DNA of 64,000 nt, taken from Tubiluchus corallicola (lineage: Eukaryota; Priapulida; Priapulimorpha; Priapulimorphida; Tubiluchidae). The stretch is taken from positions 124,001 through 188,000 of the forward strand of contig JAQGDQ010000317.1 of NCBI GenBank assembly GCA_030141605.1. Direction: 5' to 3'. Made by a program: the position numbers and the translations under genes. This document shows positions 44,239-57,965 of the stretch, one piece after another. Each line of letters begins with the position of its first letter. Position 1 is the first letter of the stretch. The notes beneath the pieces are model-generated. The model worked only from the letters and a program-made list of their open reading frames with translations. It was not told where the DNA came from and searched no databases.

Positions 44239-47200
44239 GTAAGTGAAATACAGTTTCATAGACCTGTAATTATGCCAACTTGGTTCATAATTGTGGAACT
44301 GATACATTTTTTGTTATCACATTAAATTAGCCTCTTGTCACATTTTAAGACGAAGTGGAAAAAGAATTAAATTTGAGAAAAAAATTTAAATATTTAAAAT
44401 TTAATCGTTTAAATCAGCTAACCTAAAAAGGCCAGAAAGATTTGTGGACGTGTGGATATATATATATATATGTATGTATGTATGTAAACACATAGTTAGC
44501 ATTTTACACCTGTAATAGTGTGATAATATTTCTTGATTTAACCATCTCAATAGAAAAATTAGGAAGTGCACCAAAAATATTTTCTTCATCAAATCGTTGA
44601 ACCATTAAGCGTGGTTTATTTTTTCATGTCCATCCCTTGACTTGGTTGCAGTATACCAGTTTTCTTCTTGTCGCACCAATCACTCAAATTTAATGCCTTT
44701 GCAAGTAACAAAAGCTCTAATATTTAAGTACCGGTATAATAATTCTAATATTATATGAGTCATCTTTTGTATGCACGGTGTGTTTGTTGCTAGGGACAAA
44801 GTGCAACTTTGTTGATTGGGCTTATTTACTTGGCTTTATTGTATTGAGTGTTTGAGTAATATGTATGGCCCAGATATTGTAATTTAGTAATACTTGCTCA
44901 GGAACATGCACAAAATACATACATATCATACAGAAAAAGCAAGTGATTGCTGTGAAATAGATGTGAAGTTAGATTGACTTGAAACTAGAATCAAAATCTA
45001 AAAATAACTGGACCAACCTTCCATCTGCAGATGATCTTGCTGTTGTCAAATCTATTTTTTTTTGCTTTCAGACCTAAATATGCTGTGTAGTATGATTTTC
45101 TAATTTCTAAAGTGCTCCTGAACGTTCTAACATTTCTATCTTCTATGGTAGCACTAGATATGGTAAACTGCAATATATGTAATTAATAGTAAAATTGCAA
45201 AAAAATTTTCACTTCACAAGTTTTAAATATATTCTGTCATTAATACAGCCTACGTGATTTTAAAATTTTACTATTTTAAAGATACTTAAGATACTGATGC
45301 TGCAGCATGTTCACTTCCATCTGCTTCTTTTTTTGTTTGTTTTGTGTTTGCTCTAGTCAGAAAAACTTACCATGGCATTAACACTAATCTGTCCATAAAA
45401 ATTCTCGAAAGTTTTGGAATGCGGGTACTAAAGGTCAGATGTCAAATCATTGTGGTTGTGGTTTTCATAATGTAGCAGATATACCTAATTTGGTATTGGT
45501 GTATAATTCAAATTTAGATCATTCCACATCAGCTTGACCAGTATAGTACAAAAAGTTGTCAGATGATCGTCAAGTTTGGTGTGCTTTGCAGCGTTGGTGT
45601 AACTTGTATTTGCTTTTGTTGATTTTACATCAAAAATCTGGATGACCACCCGGTACCCATTGATTAAGTTGACAGCTTGACACAGAGTAACTCGATTTTG
45701 AAAGTTTCTGCCTTTCATTAATTTTGGATTGTGCAAGTTAAAGGTCATAGTCAGGATGCACATGTTTTTTTTTTGTGAAGACTGCTTGTGTCTATTGTAG
45801 GAGAAAAATGACTGCTCGTTTTTCAAAATATGAATGAGACAGATATTTTTTTTAAATATGAATGATTAATTTCTAGTGTTACATTAAATTAAAAATTGGA
45901 GATCAAACAGAGAAAATTAAAAATCAATTGAAAAAAATTGTTAAAAAAATCATTGCTGCTCGTGTACCTATCCTGTTTTGTGTATGTGCAGTCCAAATTT
46001 CAGACTTTCACAGGACTGAAACATTTCAATTTGCTAAAGCCTTCTGCTTAGGTGTGGTACTGTGTGCGCTATGTGTCATATACACAACATTTTAAATTAA
46101 ATCTAATTTAAAAAATTCCATTTTTTTCTTGCTTCAAAACTCCTGATTACAAGACATTATTTACGGATAAAGGCATCGGATTTGTGTGTCAAATATTCTT
46201 GGTTTTAATCTTAGTTTACTTCCAGTTGGTTTTTCTAATTTTCTTTTCACAACTAAATTCGAGAGTGCAATATCTGTTTTAAGTTCCAGTCTAGACTTTA
46301 GTCAATAATTTTAAACAAAGATGGACATCGAATCTCTATAGAACTATGTTTACGTTGACAGCTTCATTCGCAGTTCAGCCTGGGGCCATGATTGCTCAGA
46401 CTGTAATTATATCAGAGCCCTAATGAGTTGTTGGATGAGATAATGACGGTGTCTTACCAACAGCTTTGACAGCTATTGGATACAGTAGACCACTGTTTGG
46501 GACAACTCAACCTAGATTTAAAACACAAGCACGAATTGTACTTTCTGCTTTGATTTTTCCGTTTAAATCACATACGGATAATATATGGGCAAACAAGTAC
46601 TTTAAACATTTTAATTGGTCATTGATTTTCTATAGTCTATACATTTTGGTAGTTTGAGCTTTGTTTTAATGTATCATACTGTGGTTATGTGATGATTTGT
46701 GAATCGATAACATTGTACATCCCATAATACATGGCTAGTATTTAAGCTTGTGTTTTTAGGTAACGTGGTCGAAATGTGGTTAAAACAACCTCTGGTTTTT
46801 ACCAGGAAATGGCCTTTGTTACAGGCGCTCCTTATTGTTAGCGGATATGGGAAAGCAAATTTATAAATACACCTTTTTTAGATGTCTTTATACATGTGGC
46901 TATCACTTTGCTTTGTGTACCTAGTAGAAACTGTTGAAGTGTAGTAGGATATTAGAAAGCTAGGCCTAATGAGTTTAATCGTGGGCTGAAAATTCCTAGA
47001 TTTTTTTGTTTCACTAGTTTTTATTAGTGTGCAGTAGTAGTTGTGTAGGCCCACAATGTGTAATTAAATACTACAGTTAAATACCATAATTTAACGTGAA
47101 ATCGTGAATTTCGAAGCCTTAAAATTTCGCATTTTTTCAGAAGTAACAGTTAGATAAATACTCTGGGCTTAGAGCTAATAATTATTTGAGCCTAGCTGGC

Positions 47201-50200
47201 AGCCTACTAGGTATAAAAAACTAGCTGGAGTTGTTCTCTCATCAGTTTTGTTTATTTGTGATGGTGGTTATAGTTCGTTTTTGGGCGATTCATTAGAAGT
47301 TCTAGACGTTGCTTGTTTACACGAATGTGTGGTATACTAGTAATTATACGTATTTGGATCAATTTATACTTCCTCATAGAGGTTCATACAGGTGAAATTT
47401 AATCTAGAATCCCGCACAACAATGTGTTTTGTAACAAAAACAGCGGAACATTGCGAGTTGTTGACGTTCCGGATTTGCGCGAGACGACCCGACCGACATG
47501 TCCGAAATTGTATCGGATTTAGTTGTCAAGGATAAATCTGGAAGTGCGGAGAAAGAGAGAGAGAGCGTATTGACTTTCCTTACTGTACCTTGAGGGCGAG
47601 GTTCACTGAACCGACTGTATTATAACCACTTTCGATTTCAATCTCGTTTCACAATTTAACTGGAGGTGTGCGGCGGGTGCAGGGGGTCAATTTTGAACAT
47701 TGGTTTTGAGTTGATAAATTTACCCTATAAAGGGATAGTGTAAAATTGCCCTTTTCTCCCAGTTATTTGAGACGTTTACCTGTTAGAATCTGGTCCAGAA
47801 TGTTTAGTCACTTCAATACTTACAATGTAAGGCTGTGTGAGGTTTGGTCAAGCCTTAAGACGGGTCAACGGCTCGAAAAAGCTGTAGAAATATTACAGTT
47901 AACGAGTTACGGTGACTATAAACAAATTTCAGTGGTGATCATAACCACTTGCAGAGAATTGTTGAAGTGCTTTCAGGAAACTTGCAACTTGGGAGATATT
48001 TTTGACTGAAGTTAAAGTTCTAGTGGTTCACTTGGTGGTTAAAACAAGAAAGCATCTAGAACTTTGAGTTGAACCACGAAAATGATTTTATTTGCATTTA
48101 TTTACTTTACACTTTGCGCAATTTTTTACTGTTGCTGTCATACTTCTTAATTTGTGGGTAAAGCAGAACTCAGCAGCAAGCAGAATAACTAGTGTAGCTA
48201 TTATAGCGTGTGGCTAAAAACGTATTTTATTATATATATTCTCTGTAATTGTATTTATTATGTTTGTTAATTCACTGAGTTTTGTTGCATTAAATAACAG
48301 GGCTTAATTAATACATTTTTAACAAGGTATGTAAGCTGGTAACGTATATCAAAAGTATCGAGTTATTAGGATTACTAGATCGAGTGATGACTTTTTGTAA
48401 TTCAGCTTGACACCAAGGCGGTTAAGGAATTGATCATTACGAGATTATTCAGCAGTTGTTCGAATTTGAATCTATCCGAAATTTAATGTTTTAGTAGGCT
48501 TGTTATGGCTATAAGCTAATTGGAACAATTACTCAGTTATTTTCTGCCAAGTGCAAATTTAGACTGATAAACGAATAGTTATTTACCGTACAGACTACAC
48601 TAACTTTACTGTAGTGTGGCCGCAGAGCAAGAACATTCGGTTTTTTGGGCCAATGTAAAACTTTAAGAATTGAGCTCTTATCTTTATATATGTGCTTTTA
48701 CATTGTTAGATTGTTTGCAGTGCGATTAATATTGTAGTTAATTGGTTACATTCTCTGTTCACGCTGGATGAGTGCAATGTTTTAAACGCAATTTAATATG
48801 TCCAGCCTCTAAAGCTTGATTCGCTGCCTGAAAACTAGCACAATTTTGTTCTAAATAAGAACTTGGGGAGTTTGGGCTGTACGTGTAAACACATGACAAA
48901 TGTTGACGAAGTTAGCGCCTCCTGCGACCATAAAATAAATACGCGTGTCACGTGACCGCAAATACACACAACTGGCGAGCAGACTATCTTAGAGACAAGA
49001 AGATTAAAATCGATCATCCCATCTGTCAGAAATTGACATGAAAGCATTTTTGCCAGCAAAGTTAGAAATCACCAACGGGAGGAAATCCATCACTCAAATT
49101 CATTTTTATGCTGAAATTAGTGGACAGATAAAACACTACAGGCCACGGAAATATTTACATAATTTTATTGGCGAATTTATGTCGTAAAGGGGATGTTTAC
49201 AAACTAGCCTGGACCACATGCGACGTTGAAAACGCGTCATGCCTCTATAAATTTTATAGAACTTTGTTGTCATTAATTAGAAGAACTGGGATCAAATCTT
49301 AGTTGTCAACAAAAGAAGCCTGTCGCCATCATGTCTGGTGTAGACGTCGGTTTATATTAACTGTGATGTGTTAGCTGAGTAATATGGCGCTCAGCCTCTT
49401 TGTTGCAATGATTCGATTTGTTTGGTTAAACAGCAGACCTATTGGAAACGGTTTGATCACCACAGGAGGATTGATATTTGCCGTTATAATCAAATGTAAT
49501 AGCGTTCGAGGTCGATTTCGCATTCTGAACTAATTGGTTTTCATACTAAAACTTCATAGGATGGGTTGGCACTGTTCTTATTCAATCCATGATACTAGTT
49601 TTTATCAAGAAAATTTTTTAATATTGACGTAAGTCATGAATGTGAACTCTAGCGAGTAAATAGATAATAATTTTTTTGTATCAATGAATGGCAATACCAG
49701 CCGTTTCTGTCATATACTTTTCATGATATCATGGCTTTTCAACCCTTTTTAGCTCTGGACAGTCCGACAGTGTGTGTTACTCCATAAACTCGGCAAACCC
49801 TTGAATGCGGTGTTTAGAAAGCTTCATCATTTTCGAACAGAAATGCACAGCTGAAAAGTGCGACTATTAAATGGTTGCTAGATGACTTGCTCATTGTAAA
49901 TTTACTAGCAAATTTTAATTTGTTGCGTAACTGTAATTACATTCGTCTTCCATGTACGTTTTATTTAAAGCCTTACACGTGTCCCCTTACACGCACTTAT
50001 CAGCATATGTGTATTATGTTATATGTGATGTTTTATAGAATTCAAAAGATGAATTATTAATACGCTTGTTGGAAATTGTTAAACAGTGTACATTCAAAAG
50101 CAAAATGTCTTTTCGAAGATATAAGGATCAGTATGATCCAATTTCTCAACGTCAGCGGAATCAGTTTTGTCGAGAATTAATTAGTCCCCAGTTGATGTCA

Positions 50201-53200
50201 TATAAGAATGAATAGCATGAATAGTGCTGTTCATCTGATAGTCAACTGTTCAGCTGATATTCAACTGTTACCGGATATTTTCTTGACGCCAGACCGTCTT
50301 CTATATACGCTTCTATACATCTTCTGAAAGATAGCCTGATGATCTGACCTTCATCTTTCAGTCAGAAATATCAGCTAATCTTTGGTCTTAACTGTAAGGT
50401 TAATTTGTAAAATTCATAGCTAGGTGTAAATACCAGTAAAGCAATGTATAACAAAAGAGATGTCTCTATATTTTGCTAAAAATAGATGCAAAGCATTAAA
50501 TTAACTACTGGCAATACTGGTACACTGGTACACTTCTTCTAATCTTATGTAATGAAGTAGGAAATTTTTTTATCGTCGACTAGTTATTAATAAGCAATTT
50601 TCGCCATGTTAAATTCACGGTTTTTTCAGTTTGATCTATTTCATTCCTCTTCACTAATAGACAGTCTAGAAGCAATGAGCCTCTTAAATACTGTGTGGCT
50701 GCTTGGTGAAGCCAGCGTAACGGTCTGTTGAAACAAACAAACCGTGTTTTCGGTTGTCAAGCACAAATATTTTGCATATAAACGAATCGTGTTGAGTGAA
50801 CATTTCTATTGTGGGCTTTGATAGTTGCTATTTTGGAGCGGTCTGAGGTCAGTGGCTCACCGTAAATAAATTGTTTCGCCTGTGTTGGTTTCTTTGAACT
50901 TGAGCAAACTAAAGAAGTTATTAAGCTTAAATTAAGATCGATGACGATCACAATGGCTTGGTAGTCCAGTAGCAGCGTTTTTGAATGTGTAATGAAAGAT
51001 TCTTGGTTCAGATCCGGTTCAGTCCCGACTTTTCACATTTGCGTTCATCTAAATTTGGTTTCAAAAATTTTTTGGTTGTGAGTTCATTTCATCAGTAACT
51101 ATTATGGTGAAATTATGATTTTATTATATAAGCTCATTTGAAGTTTCTTGAGAATTTAAGTTCAAGGTGCTGCAAGTAAATTTTGTCGTGTTTATTACTT
51201 TTTAAGTAAGGCTTGTATGAATTCTGCTGCAGCAATTTTTTTGCATTCTGCTTAGTTGGATGTAGTGCTTAGTTTACGCCTGTTCAAAAATTATAAACAG
51301 AACTATCTTTCTATAAAAAGTTCACAAATATTTGATAAAGAACAAAGTACTTTACTTTGAACGCATTACGTAATTCATAAAAAAGTTGTTCATTTTTATT
51401 TTTCACAATGTCCTTTGATATTTAATTTTATTTTGTAGTGGGAAGTTCTCTTCAAATGTTTCTTTCTTTGTCGAGTCAGTTTCACCAAGGTTTATCGTTT
51501 CATCACTCTTGCTTAAAAGATGAACTTGTTTGGCTTCATCTGTTAGCGCGCGGTTTTCATTCACAGCTGCGGAGCATACCACTGAGGCATGGGGGTGCAT
51601 GCAGATTGCGGGAGTGTGTTCTTCCAACTTCTTTGTCTCTAAGTATCTCTATAACCTTATCTTAGTATTACTGTTTGATTGGGTATTATGACATTGCATT
51701 TGGTTCTGAATTTAAAATTCTTTTTCCTGTACATTTTTCTGTATGTTCATAATTTTTTATTGATTCTGTGCAGATAGTTTTTTAGAATCATCGTCAATTC
51801 TCACCATTACTGCCTTTATCCTGATGACGTTGTAGAAGATGACTGTGTGTTTATATGCTAAACTAAAGTAATTATACAAAAACTACTTAAAGAAACAAAC
51901 TTATTCGAGATTTTTTATCAGACTTAAATTTTACAAGTGTTTATCAGGAGAGACAAGTCTTTCTTCTTGATCTAAATTGTAAATAAATCATATTTAAATA
52001 GTTTTCCTGACCAGTTTATAAATGTGTTTTTGTTTTTTCAATCAGTTTCTGCAACGTTACTTCAGAGTCTGGAGTTAGAATCTTTAACTGTTCTTTAACC
52101 AAAGGAAAGGGAAGTAGAGAAAAACAGTAACAATTTTAATGGTGTGCAAAATAAAGTCGTTGAACGCGGGCTCGCAGCGTGTTTTGCTATAATTGATTAC
52201 TATATTGGAGACTTAAGTTCGGGCTGAGCGCATTTTTCTACTTTACTAATTAGAGAAGCTGCAGTGCAGAAAGAGGACCGTGTAACATGGCTTCACCACG
52301 ATAAACAGGGGACGGAAATGCCTGTTCGTCGTTTCTGGCATTCCGAGCGTTCCGAGATTATGGAGGAATTTCCTCGCCCGAGACTTATCGAGTACGAAAT
52401 AGGTTAATAACACCAGACGAGGCGTTTAACCGCTAGGCTACTGGGCTTCAATTTGGCAAGCCATCTGTTATACATTCAAGCAGCTTGGTGCTTAATCGGC
52501 AAATAATGAACCGTAAAATGTTTTGCTCCCTCTACTGCGGCTATTTTCATTGGTTTTGTGTGGCTTGAGCTTCAACGCCGAGGCCTGAAGTCATAAAAGA
52601 ACATATCAACATCTGTTAGGGCTCTAAGCGTGCTGGCGTATTACATACACGATATGAAAATTAAATGTAGCTGTGATCAGGTTTCAACGTTCTGAAGAGA
52701 TTTCGACTTTCTCGTGGGAAGGTACAAAGATCCAAGATGCTTAAAAGTTACAATCAGTTAAATTGCATTAAGATAATTAGGAAATAATAAAGCGCTACTG
52801 TTTCATGAAAAATATTATTCATTAGGGATGCATTGTAGGGACTAGTGAGATCATGTGGCCTATCCCGGGTACTCTAAGCACTAGTTTGATGGACTTGGAG
52901 CTTTTACAGCAGTAGCAAGCTTATAATTTAATATTAGAACAGCTAATAATAGAACAGCTAACAAAATAATCTTTAACAACGAATGCAAGCTTTATTTTAT
53001 AAAAATTACGTGTATTAGTAAAATTCGCCTAAGCTTCAAGCTCTTAGCTCCTTGGTTCTTTATTAAAAGCCAGAATGTTAAGTCTTTTGGATAAAAAGTG
53101 CCAAGTAATGGGGCCTGTAAAAATAAAAAGATGGGATTTTAAAATTTCGAGAAGCTATTGAATACATCAGTTACGTCTATTATGAAATATACATGCCAAA

Positions 53201-55928
53201 TTTAGTGTTACGAAAAGTAATATTTAATCACTAGCCAGCAGTAGCCACTGGCTATTCTATCGCAATCTGCCCTCCACAATTTAGAACACCTGTTTTGTGC
53301 TTTAAAACATCTGGTGAATATCAGAAATAGCACCAAATGTTTTTAGTTTTTTTTGAAAACGTGATACTAACAGTGATATTCTTCTTTTTTCCAATGTTTC
53401 TTCTTTCTGTTTTTCTTTTGCTTACATCTTTTATTTAGTTTATCTGTAGGCATTGGAAGCTAAGTTATGGAAGAAATAAGTGTAGTTTGTGAGAGTTGGA
53501 TGGCTCATTGTTGTACAGACACATTAAATAGCTTAGTGACTGTTTACTAGTACTTTCAATTATCGCTATTTGTTTTTTCGGAACATGTGCATTAGGTGTG
53601 AAAAGGGTGGGTTTAAAATTTGGCTGACACTAGAAAGCATCTGCCACAGAGATTCATCCGAGAGCCTATATGACTACAGAGAGCTCCACAGGAACCGAGA
53701 CCACTACCAAGAGCACCACAGGAAACGTTTAATCAAGCTAATGCTGTAGATACAGGCAGCAGCCCTTCATGACCTTTTGAACAATGCATTTATATTATAT
53801 AGATCTATTTATAAAAGTGGTTGTTTAACTTCATGCTATCAATGTATATGTTGACTGATGGATAGTTTTTTCGTGAATAGTGATATTTTTCATATTGTTT
53901 TACAGCTAAACCTATTGTAGCTTCTGTCAAGCAACTGCGATTATGTAGAGAAGACTTTGAGGTGCTGAAAGTCATTGGGCGAGGAGCATTTGGAGAGGTA
54001 CGTGTATAACCTTTTTCAGTTCTAATATCTGTGTCATTAAGAATAATTGTACTTTCAAGACTACACTGTATCTAGTTTTATTGCAATATGTCTAGTACAT
54101 CAGTGACTAAAAATGTCCATCAGTGGTCGTAATTTTGATTGATCACATCATTATTACCGTGATATTCTGTGTCATCTTAGTTAACTGATCTTGTTTGCTG
54201 GAACATGTTCTGTACATTTGGAACTCTGTATTTTCGAAATGTTCAGTTCATAAATCGCTAATAAAATTTCGGTGTCTCACCGTAGAGGCATATCTTTATT
54301 AGTGATCCAGGTTCTGACATTATCACAACCAATCACATCAAGCAGTTTCTACCATGGAATACTGGGTTCTATCTGAATACTGAATTATTTAAAAGATTGT
54401 GAAGTGCATACATGTATATAATAGTGCGTATGATGCATATATGTATATACATTGGCACATAACTTTGATAAATTTGATATACATCAATGTGGAGTTAAAA
54501 TACATCTGTCATGTAAACTTTGAAAATCGTTCAGAAAATTGCTTAAATAACAATTGGAGTCTATGAATCTAATGGATCTAAACATTTCGGAGTCCGTAAT
54601 GAGATTAATGACCATTATTGGCTTCTTTTCATCCTTTCTGGGAAAGGAGATAATGGAGTTCAAAATATTTGTTAATCAGTCTTTTTATTATATAAAATTT
54701 ATTATGCATATAGATCAATTAAATTGCATTGTGTGCCAAATAAACTGTTAAATTGTTAATGTAATTACAGTTAGTTAATTAGCATTTTGCAAACGGCGAA
54801 AAAAGTCTGTACATTGTGACAGTTACAAAAGTAATCGTGTAAGGGAAAATAAACAAAATAAGTCTGTTCTTGGTGAAATCTTAAAATCATTTTGTAAACA
54901 ATGAGCAATGAAAGCAAATAATTTTCTTGGGAAAGTAGAATAACTAATTGTGTACACGTATATCAAGTTACGTACTTTGGCTGCACTTAAAATACGTTTC
55001 AGAAGGTGAGAGTACCAAGATTACTCGAATTCTTTATTTTATTAACCTCAAGTGCTAATGAGGCAAGCCTCAACAGAAGATTAAACGAAGCAGTCAAATT
55101 GCGAATTTCACTTCAGATTTTATAGACTTTTAATACAAATAGAATAAAAAATTAATAATATGTTTAATTCTAAGCGTCAGTGTCATAAATTTCGTTGCCT
55201 AATATTTTACTTTACAAGTTCTTTACCTCAAAATTCCATTGTACTCTCACTTGCATAAGCATATCTATTTCACTGAAAATGTATGGAAACTGAATATGGT
55301 TTGAATCGTAGCCTTTTGTGCTATTTGTGCACTAGATGTTATAAATAATAATTGAGAAATTTTTATGTAGTGTGAGACTAATTCTTTTATGCACGCTTTT
55401 CTAACGTTGGGTATTCATCGATCATTTTTTGGTGTTCATCAGTTTACATGTTTTATAGCAGGTTACAATCACCTTTTCAGCTAATGGAGTTTTAAAAATT
55501 GGAAAATAATTACTCATTTCAATTAAGATTGCATTTTGCTTTGTAAAGCTAGCTCAACCATCTGGTATGCTTTTAAATCAATTAATTTTGTGCAATTTGT
55601 ACAGTGAGGACACCTGTGTAGTGTGTACTTTTAAAATTTCCCGTGAAAAATGATCCAAGATATCCAAGATCAAGTTAAACAATGCTTGAAATGTGTACAT
55701 AATAAATTTTTTCATATTGTTTTATTTTTGTTATTTACATGATATCATTGTGTTTGTAGTGGTTATTTTTTCTCATTATTATGTCTTGCTATTAGACAAT
55801 TTTTTGCTTTAATTACTGTATTGTTTTTTAAATTTATTTGCCAGGTGGCAGTAGTGAAGCAGAAGGTTACTGGCAAGGTTTATGCAATGAAAATACTAAA
55901 CAAATGGGAAATGCTAAAGCGAGCAGAG
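44052..55928 (+). CDS. gek: MRCK/Gek Cdc42-binding kinase, 5' part (3 exons, cut by window edge)
   Basis: MRCK kinases (CDC42BPA/B; Drosophila genghis khan) are AGC-family Ser/Thr kinases that act downstream of Cdc42 on myosin light chain and actin. Three exons give the first 121 aa. The N-terminal dimerisation/CAP region has [12 protein letters not shown] and [18 protein letters not shown]; the kinase domain begins at [19 protein letters not shown], with the glycine loop at residues 87-92 and the ATP-anchoring lysine at 109 in [17 protein letters not shown]. The next expected exon (TACFREERDVL) was not found before the right edge, so intron 3 exceeds 8 kb. The rest of the kinase, coiled coils, C1, PH, CNH and CRIB domains lie outside the window. 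Intron 1 is 9.7 kb, intron 2 is 1.8 kb. Confidence 0.95.
50955..51060 (+). repeat. tRNA-like SINE fragment
   Basis: GGCTTGGTAGTCCAGTAGCA followed about 45 nt later by GGTTCAGATCC resembles A and B boxes of a tRNA-derived SINE head. There is no cloverleaf with a paired acceptor stem. Its relation to the SINE at 7275 is unclear. Confidence 0.4.
52285..52450 (-). repeat. tRNA-like SINE candidate, minus strand
   Basis: Reading the minus strand from 52450, AGTAGCCTAGCGGTTAAACG resembles an A box, with GTACTCGATAAGTCTCGGG as a degenerate B box further on. The stretch is much richer in CpG than its surroundings, as recent tRNA-derived SINEs often are. No second copy was seen in the window. Confidence 0.38.
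53906..53997 (+). CDS. gek: MRCK coding exon 2 (residues 64-93), glycine loop
   Basis: [20 protein letters not shown] followed by [10 protein letters not shown]. Acceptor TTTTACAG, donor GAG|GTACGT, phase 0. Confidence 0.97.
53998..55844 (+). other. gek: MRCK intron 2, nothing recognised
   Basis: AT-rich unique sequence. I found no repeat family, RNA gene or additional exon. Confidence 0.6.
55845..55928 (+). CDS. gek: MRCK coding exon 3 (residues 94-121), ATP-binding lysine
   Basis: [20 protein letters not shown] then WEMLKRAE, virtually the vertebrate MRCK sequence. Acceptor TTGCCAG, donor GAG|GTAAGA, phase 0. Confidence 0.97.
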
Positions 55929-57965
55929 GTAAGATACTCAAATCAAAATTGCGGTTGTAGTTTAAGTGTTAAACTTTAAACAGTAAAATTGCATAAAACG
56001 GTCTTGCATAATTCGTTTAATTTACAATACTCGATATATTATATGTTCGTACCCGTATTATCAGTCAATCACAATACGAGATTATTTATAATTTAAAAAA
56101 TGTTGGTACTTCTCATTTAGTAGGCGTACCATATATAACCATGTGAATAGTTATTTCAAACTTTTATTATGTTTTGCACTTATTGTTAAACTGGTGCAGT
56201 GGCCATAAATCTGTATTAATGATATACATTTTCCACTAGTGATTTGATGTGTTCATTAACCACAGTACGCAATTCTTTCAGTTGTATGTCACTCATTATA
56301 TCTACTTTTCAGCTGAATGCATCTATAGATGTCAACTATAACACAGTACTCATTATTAATCTCATTTTGACATTGCCATAAAACCTGTTTTGTTACATTT
56401 TTCTATGTGACATATTAAATTCCCCCTAGCTTTGGATATTTACGCAGTTTGGAACATTTATGGCTATGTCATAAAATAAAACACGAAACTTACACATTTT
56501 AAGAAAATAAAGGGAAACCTGGTAATCTTTGTTTCGAAAGAGTCCACGCCTCCACATGGACTTGGTCTGTCAGCAAATGATTTGTAAGCCAAGAACAACA
56601 AAATACGATTAGTTAATCCGGAATATATAGACAAGTGCTGTTTTTGCAGCGTGCAGAGAAATGTGTGAAACTGATCCGCCTGCGCTTGTTGGACCCTCAG
56701 GAAATACTTACTGTGAGAAAACCAAATGTTTGTTTTGGGTATCCAGAGATCCCAAGCTTTTCCAGAGAACAGATGATGAAATGATTTTTTGAAAGTGAAT
56801 GATATAGGACTTTACAGAAGGCAGGCTTAACGTTGGCATTCGTCAGGAGACAGTCTCTTACAATTGATTCCACATTGAACTCATTTTTTTGTGTCATTGT
56901 GTATTTAATAGGTTATTTTTCTTATTGTTGGGGTCAACGTGAATTTGTTACTTTTCTGTAGATGCATAGTAATCTTTTGATAAGCTGGTCAGACAACTTC
57001 ATAGTCCCGAAACTGTTATCTAAGTTGCCGTAAGAACTTGCTGTAGGTCTAATCTCGCTTTGGGTTTCATGTATATATTTCTGGAAGAAATATTGTTGCC
57101 AAGGTCCCTTCAGTGGTATATCACTTGCTACTTCAGCGTGTGGTATTTGAGGCATGATTAATTGAAGTCTTTCGTGAGCCGTTGACTTAACTGGCTTCCG
57201 TTATTTGGTTCATACAATCCTACATCATAGTTTCCTGTCAAGGAAATGACTGAGTTGATCAATGTTTGAAAACAGCAGGGTTGCTGCCCAGAGCATCAGT
57301 TAGGGTCATCTGATCCTGATTGATTGACATGTGTTTCAAATTCCCTAGTGTTTTTTGTGTTTTTTTGAACTTGTGTGTAGTTGGTTGGTGGGCTGCATTC
57401 AATTTTTCATCTTCGATCTGTTTCCTGTCTCTGTGCAGCTGACCTGTTCAATAGCTTGAACAAATTGGAAGTGCAAGTCTAATTTACAGTCGTGTAGAAT
57501 TTACTTACGAGGGACCCCGTTGATGTGATTTATTACAAATTTGCAGAGTGTTAAAGAATTTGGACAAATTGCTGCACTTCATTTTATATTGAAGTTTCTG
57601 TTTTCAGATCATTATGGTCATTACTGGTGCTGCAACTCCAATAGTAGCTTTGTTGCCTGCTACCATTGCAAGTCGTCTGTTTGACCATTCGCATCATGTT
57701 TTCAGTGTAAATAAATGACTTGTCCATTTCTTAGTGCTTCATCAGAGCTATTGAGTAAGTGAAGAAACTCACCAGAAAGTAAAATCCTGCTACAGTTAAA
57801 ATTGCTTTTTAGAAAAGCTTCCAGAGCTGTAAGGGAAAATTGGAGAACAGCAGGATGGTATTGCAGACTGCAGAGGAAGTCATTTTCCTTAAGCATTGTC
57901 ACTTATCTTGGAAGATATGAGACCATAAATATACAAAAACATCTTTGTTGAAGCCTCGGTGGGAC

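Larger units (their letters stand above)
44239..53905 (+). other. gek: MRCK intron 1 (9.7 kb), mostly unique sequence
   Basis: Large first intron, a common place for enhancers and alternative promoters. Contains a short ATGT/TA microsatellite near 44454-44485, CpG-containing patches near 47440-47620, 48930-49000 and 52290-52410, and two tRNA-like repeats annotated separately. No alternative first exon could be supported. Confidence 0.6.

Noticed and set aside
52318-52402. ATG ORF ending in a donor whose phase fits MRCK exon 2, considered as an alternative first exon
   Set aside because: It lies within a probable tRNA-derived SINE, the donor GTTAAT is weak, and the peptide has no similarity to MRCK N-termini.
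53637-53750. Small GC-richer stretch ([16 protein letters not shown] frame) just before MRCK exon 2, considered as an extra exon
   Set aside because: No in-phase donor before its stop and the peptide reflects a short imperfect duplication (AGAGC-CCACAGGAA).
56648-56775. Open frame beginning RAEKCVKLIRL after a TTTTTGCAG acceptor, considered as a MRCK cassette exon
   Set aside because: No donor follows, and the peptide does not match the expected MRCK block after KRAE; the repeated RAE is a coincidence.
56934-57902. Minus-strand ORFs of 66-73 aa in MRCK intron 3
   Set aside because: Compositionally plausible but interrupted, without recognisable motifs or consistent frame; could be ancient repeat, not supportable.
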